From Burkholderiales bacterium JOSHI_001 (lineage in GTDB: Bacteria; Pseudomonadota; Gammaproteobacteria; Burkholderiales; Burkholderiaceae_C), in the NCBI GenBank assembly GCA_000244995.1, contig CM001438.1:3062090-3126089 (forward strand): a DNA stretch of 64,000 bases, read 5' to 3'. A program made the translations under genes and the position numbers. The notes beneath the pieces are model-generated. The model saw only the letters and a program-made list of their open reading frames with translations, made no database searches and was not told the origin of the DNA. Shown piece after piece: positions 63,652-64,000 of this stretch. How positions within the stretch are numbered: the first letter of the stretch is position 1; each line of letters begins with the position of its first letter.

Positions 63652-64000
63652 TCAGATGGCCTGCTCGGCGCGCAGCGCGGCGACCGCGGCAGCGTCCAGG
63701 CCCAGTTCGGCAAGTATGGCGTCGGTGTGCTGGCCCAGCGCCGGCACGGCGTCCAGCCGCGGGTCGCCGTCGTCCCAACTGCCCGGCGGCAGCAAGGTGG
63801 GCACCGGCCCGGCCGGGGTGTCCACCTGGCGCCAGCGGCCACGCGCGGCCAGTTGTTCGTGCTGCCACAGGCCGGCCACATCACGCAGTTCGGCGTTGGC
63901 GATCTGGGCCGCATCCAGGCGCTGCAGCACCTGCGCGGCCGTGAGGCCCGAGAAGGCCTGCACGATGAGCGCGCGCAGTTCATCGCGCGCGGCCACGCGC
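63652..64000 (-). CDS. C-terminal part of a family III (CaiB/BaiF) CoA-transferase, cut by window edge
   Basis: The last 115 or so residues of a CoA-transferase. Visible are DELRALIVQAFSGLTAAQVL, RLDAAQIANAELRDV, GPVPTLLPPG and the C-terminal PALGQHTDAILAELGLD then AAVAALRAEQAI, the usual end of family III enzymes. The N-terminal CoA-binding and catalytic Asp regions lie beyond the right edge. These enzymes move CoA between carboxylic acids, typically to activate a catabolic substrate. It is the most upstream visible gene of the tcu operon. Confidence 0.85.
   Translation of the reverse strand, partial: RVAARDELRALIVQAFSGLTAAQVLQRLDAAQIANAELRDVAGLWQHEQLAARGRWRQVDTPAGPVPTLLPPGSWDDGDPRLDAVPALGQHTDAILAELGLDAAAVAALRAEQAI

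Overview
The window reads as chromosomal DNA of a high-GC betaproteobacterium, most likely Burkholderiales of the Rubrivivax/Leptothrix/Ideonella/Roseateles type. The signs are the very GC-rich third codon positions, a small Trp-rich membrane protein beside a c-type cytochrome (a betaproteobacterial arrangement), two PEP-CTERM proteins, Bug-type tricarboxylate receptors and a tricarballylate dehydrogenase pair. The genus is inference. There are about 55 genes, one tRNA, no CRISPR array, no insertion sequence and no rRNA.

Layout. 1-336: edge fragment and a possible tiny membrane peptide. 415-4352 (minus): a three-gene catabolic operon (PhyH-type dioxygenase, SAF-domain dehydrogenase, D-aminoacylase-like amidohydrolase), divergent from an atypical metallo-beta-lactamase-fold protein, with a GntR-like palindrome between them. 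5640-9042: glycine-zipper lipoprotein, NHL beta-propeller, HupE/UreJ-type membrane protein, UPF0149 protein. 9043-12621: a decayed stretch with remnants of DUF2938 and DUF2798 membrane proteins, then an alpha/beta hydrolase, an outer-membrane barrel and a DUF2306 protein. 12622-17782 (minus): two large secreted orphans, one Kelch-like and one ending in an FG-GAP-like motif. 18147-27818: housekeeping block (tRNA-Val, dnaQ, lgt, ilvD, cytochrome c, acs, YqhA, class I fumarase). 27917-30847: PEP-CTERM protein, MscS channel, histone-deacetylase-family enzyme.

30885-48122 is the most striking part. A plus-strand operon (moxR, DUF58, tgpA-like transglutaminase, lytic transglycosylase) converges, with a 20-bp overlap, on a tightly packed minus-strand operon running comEC, circularly permuted ATP-grasp, alpha-E, transglutaminase-DUF2126, ATP-grasp/alpha-E fusion, transglutaminase. 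Three transglutaminase-fold proteins with intact Cys-His-Asp triads, two ATP-grasp modules and two alpha-E modules suggest a peptide or amide ligation and processing system of unknown product.

48184-57727: RidA, DsbB, a UbiM-like hydroxylase, a PEP-CTERM metalloprotease, ParC, a candidate cell-wall amidase effector with a secreted partner, a Tat-exported multicopper oxidase and a GNAT acetyltransferase. 57819-64000 (minus): an M48 peptidase, then a tricarboxylate catabolic operon (CoA-transferase, fumarase/adenylosuccinate-lyase-superfamily enzyme, Bug receptor, TcuA, TcuB) that runs off the right edge.
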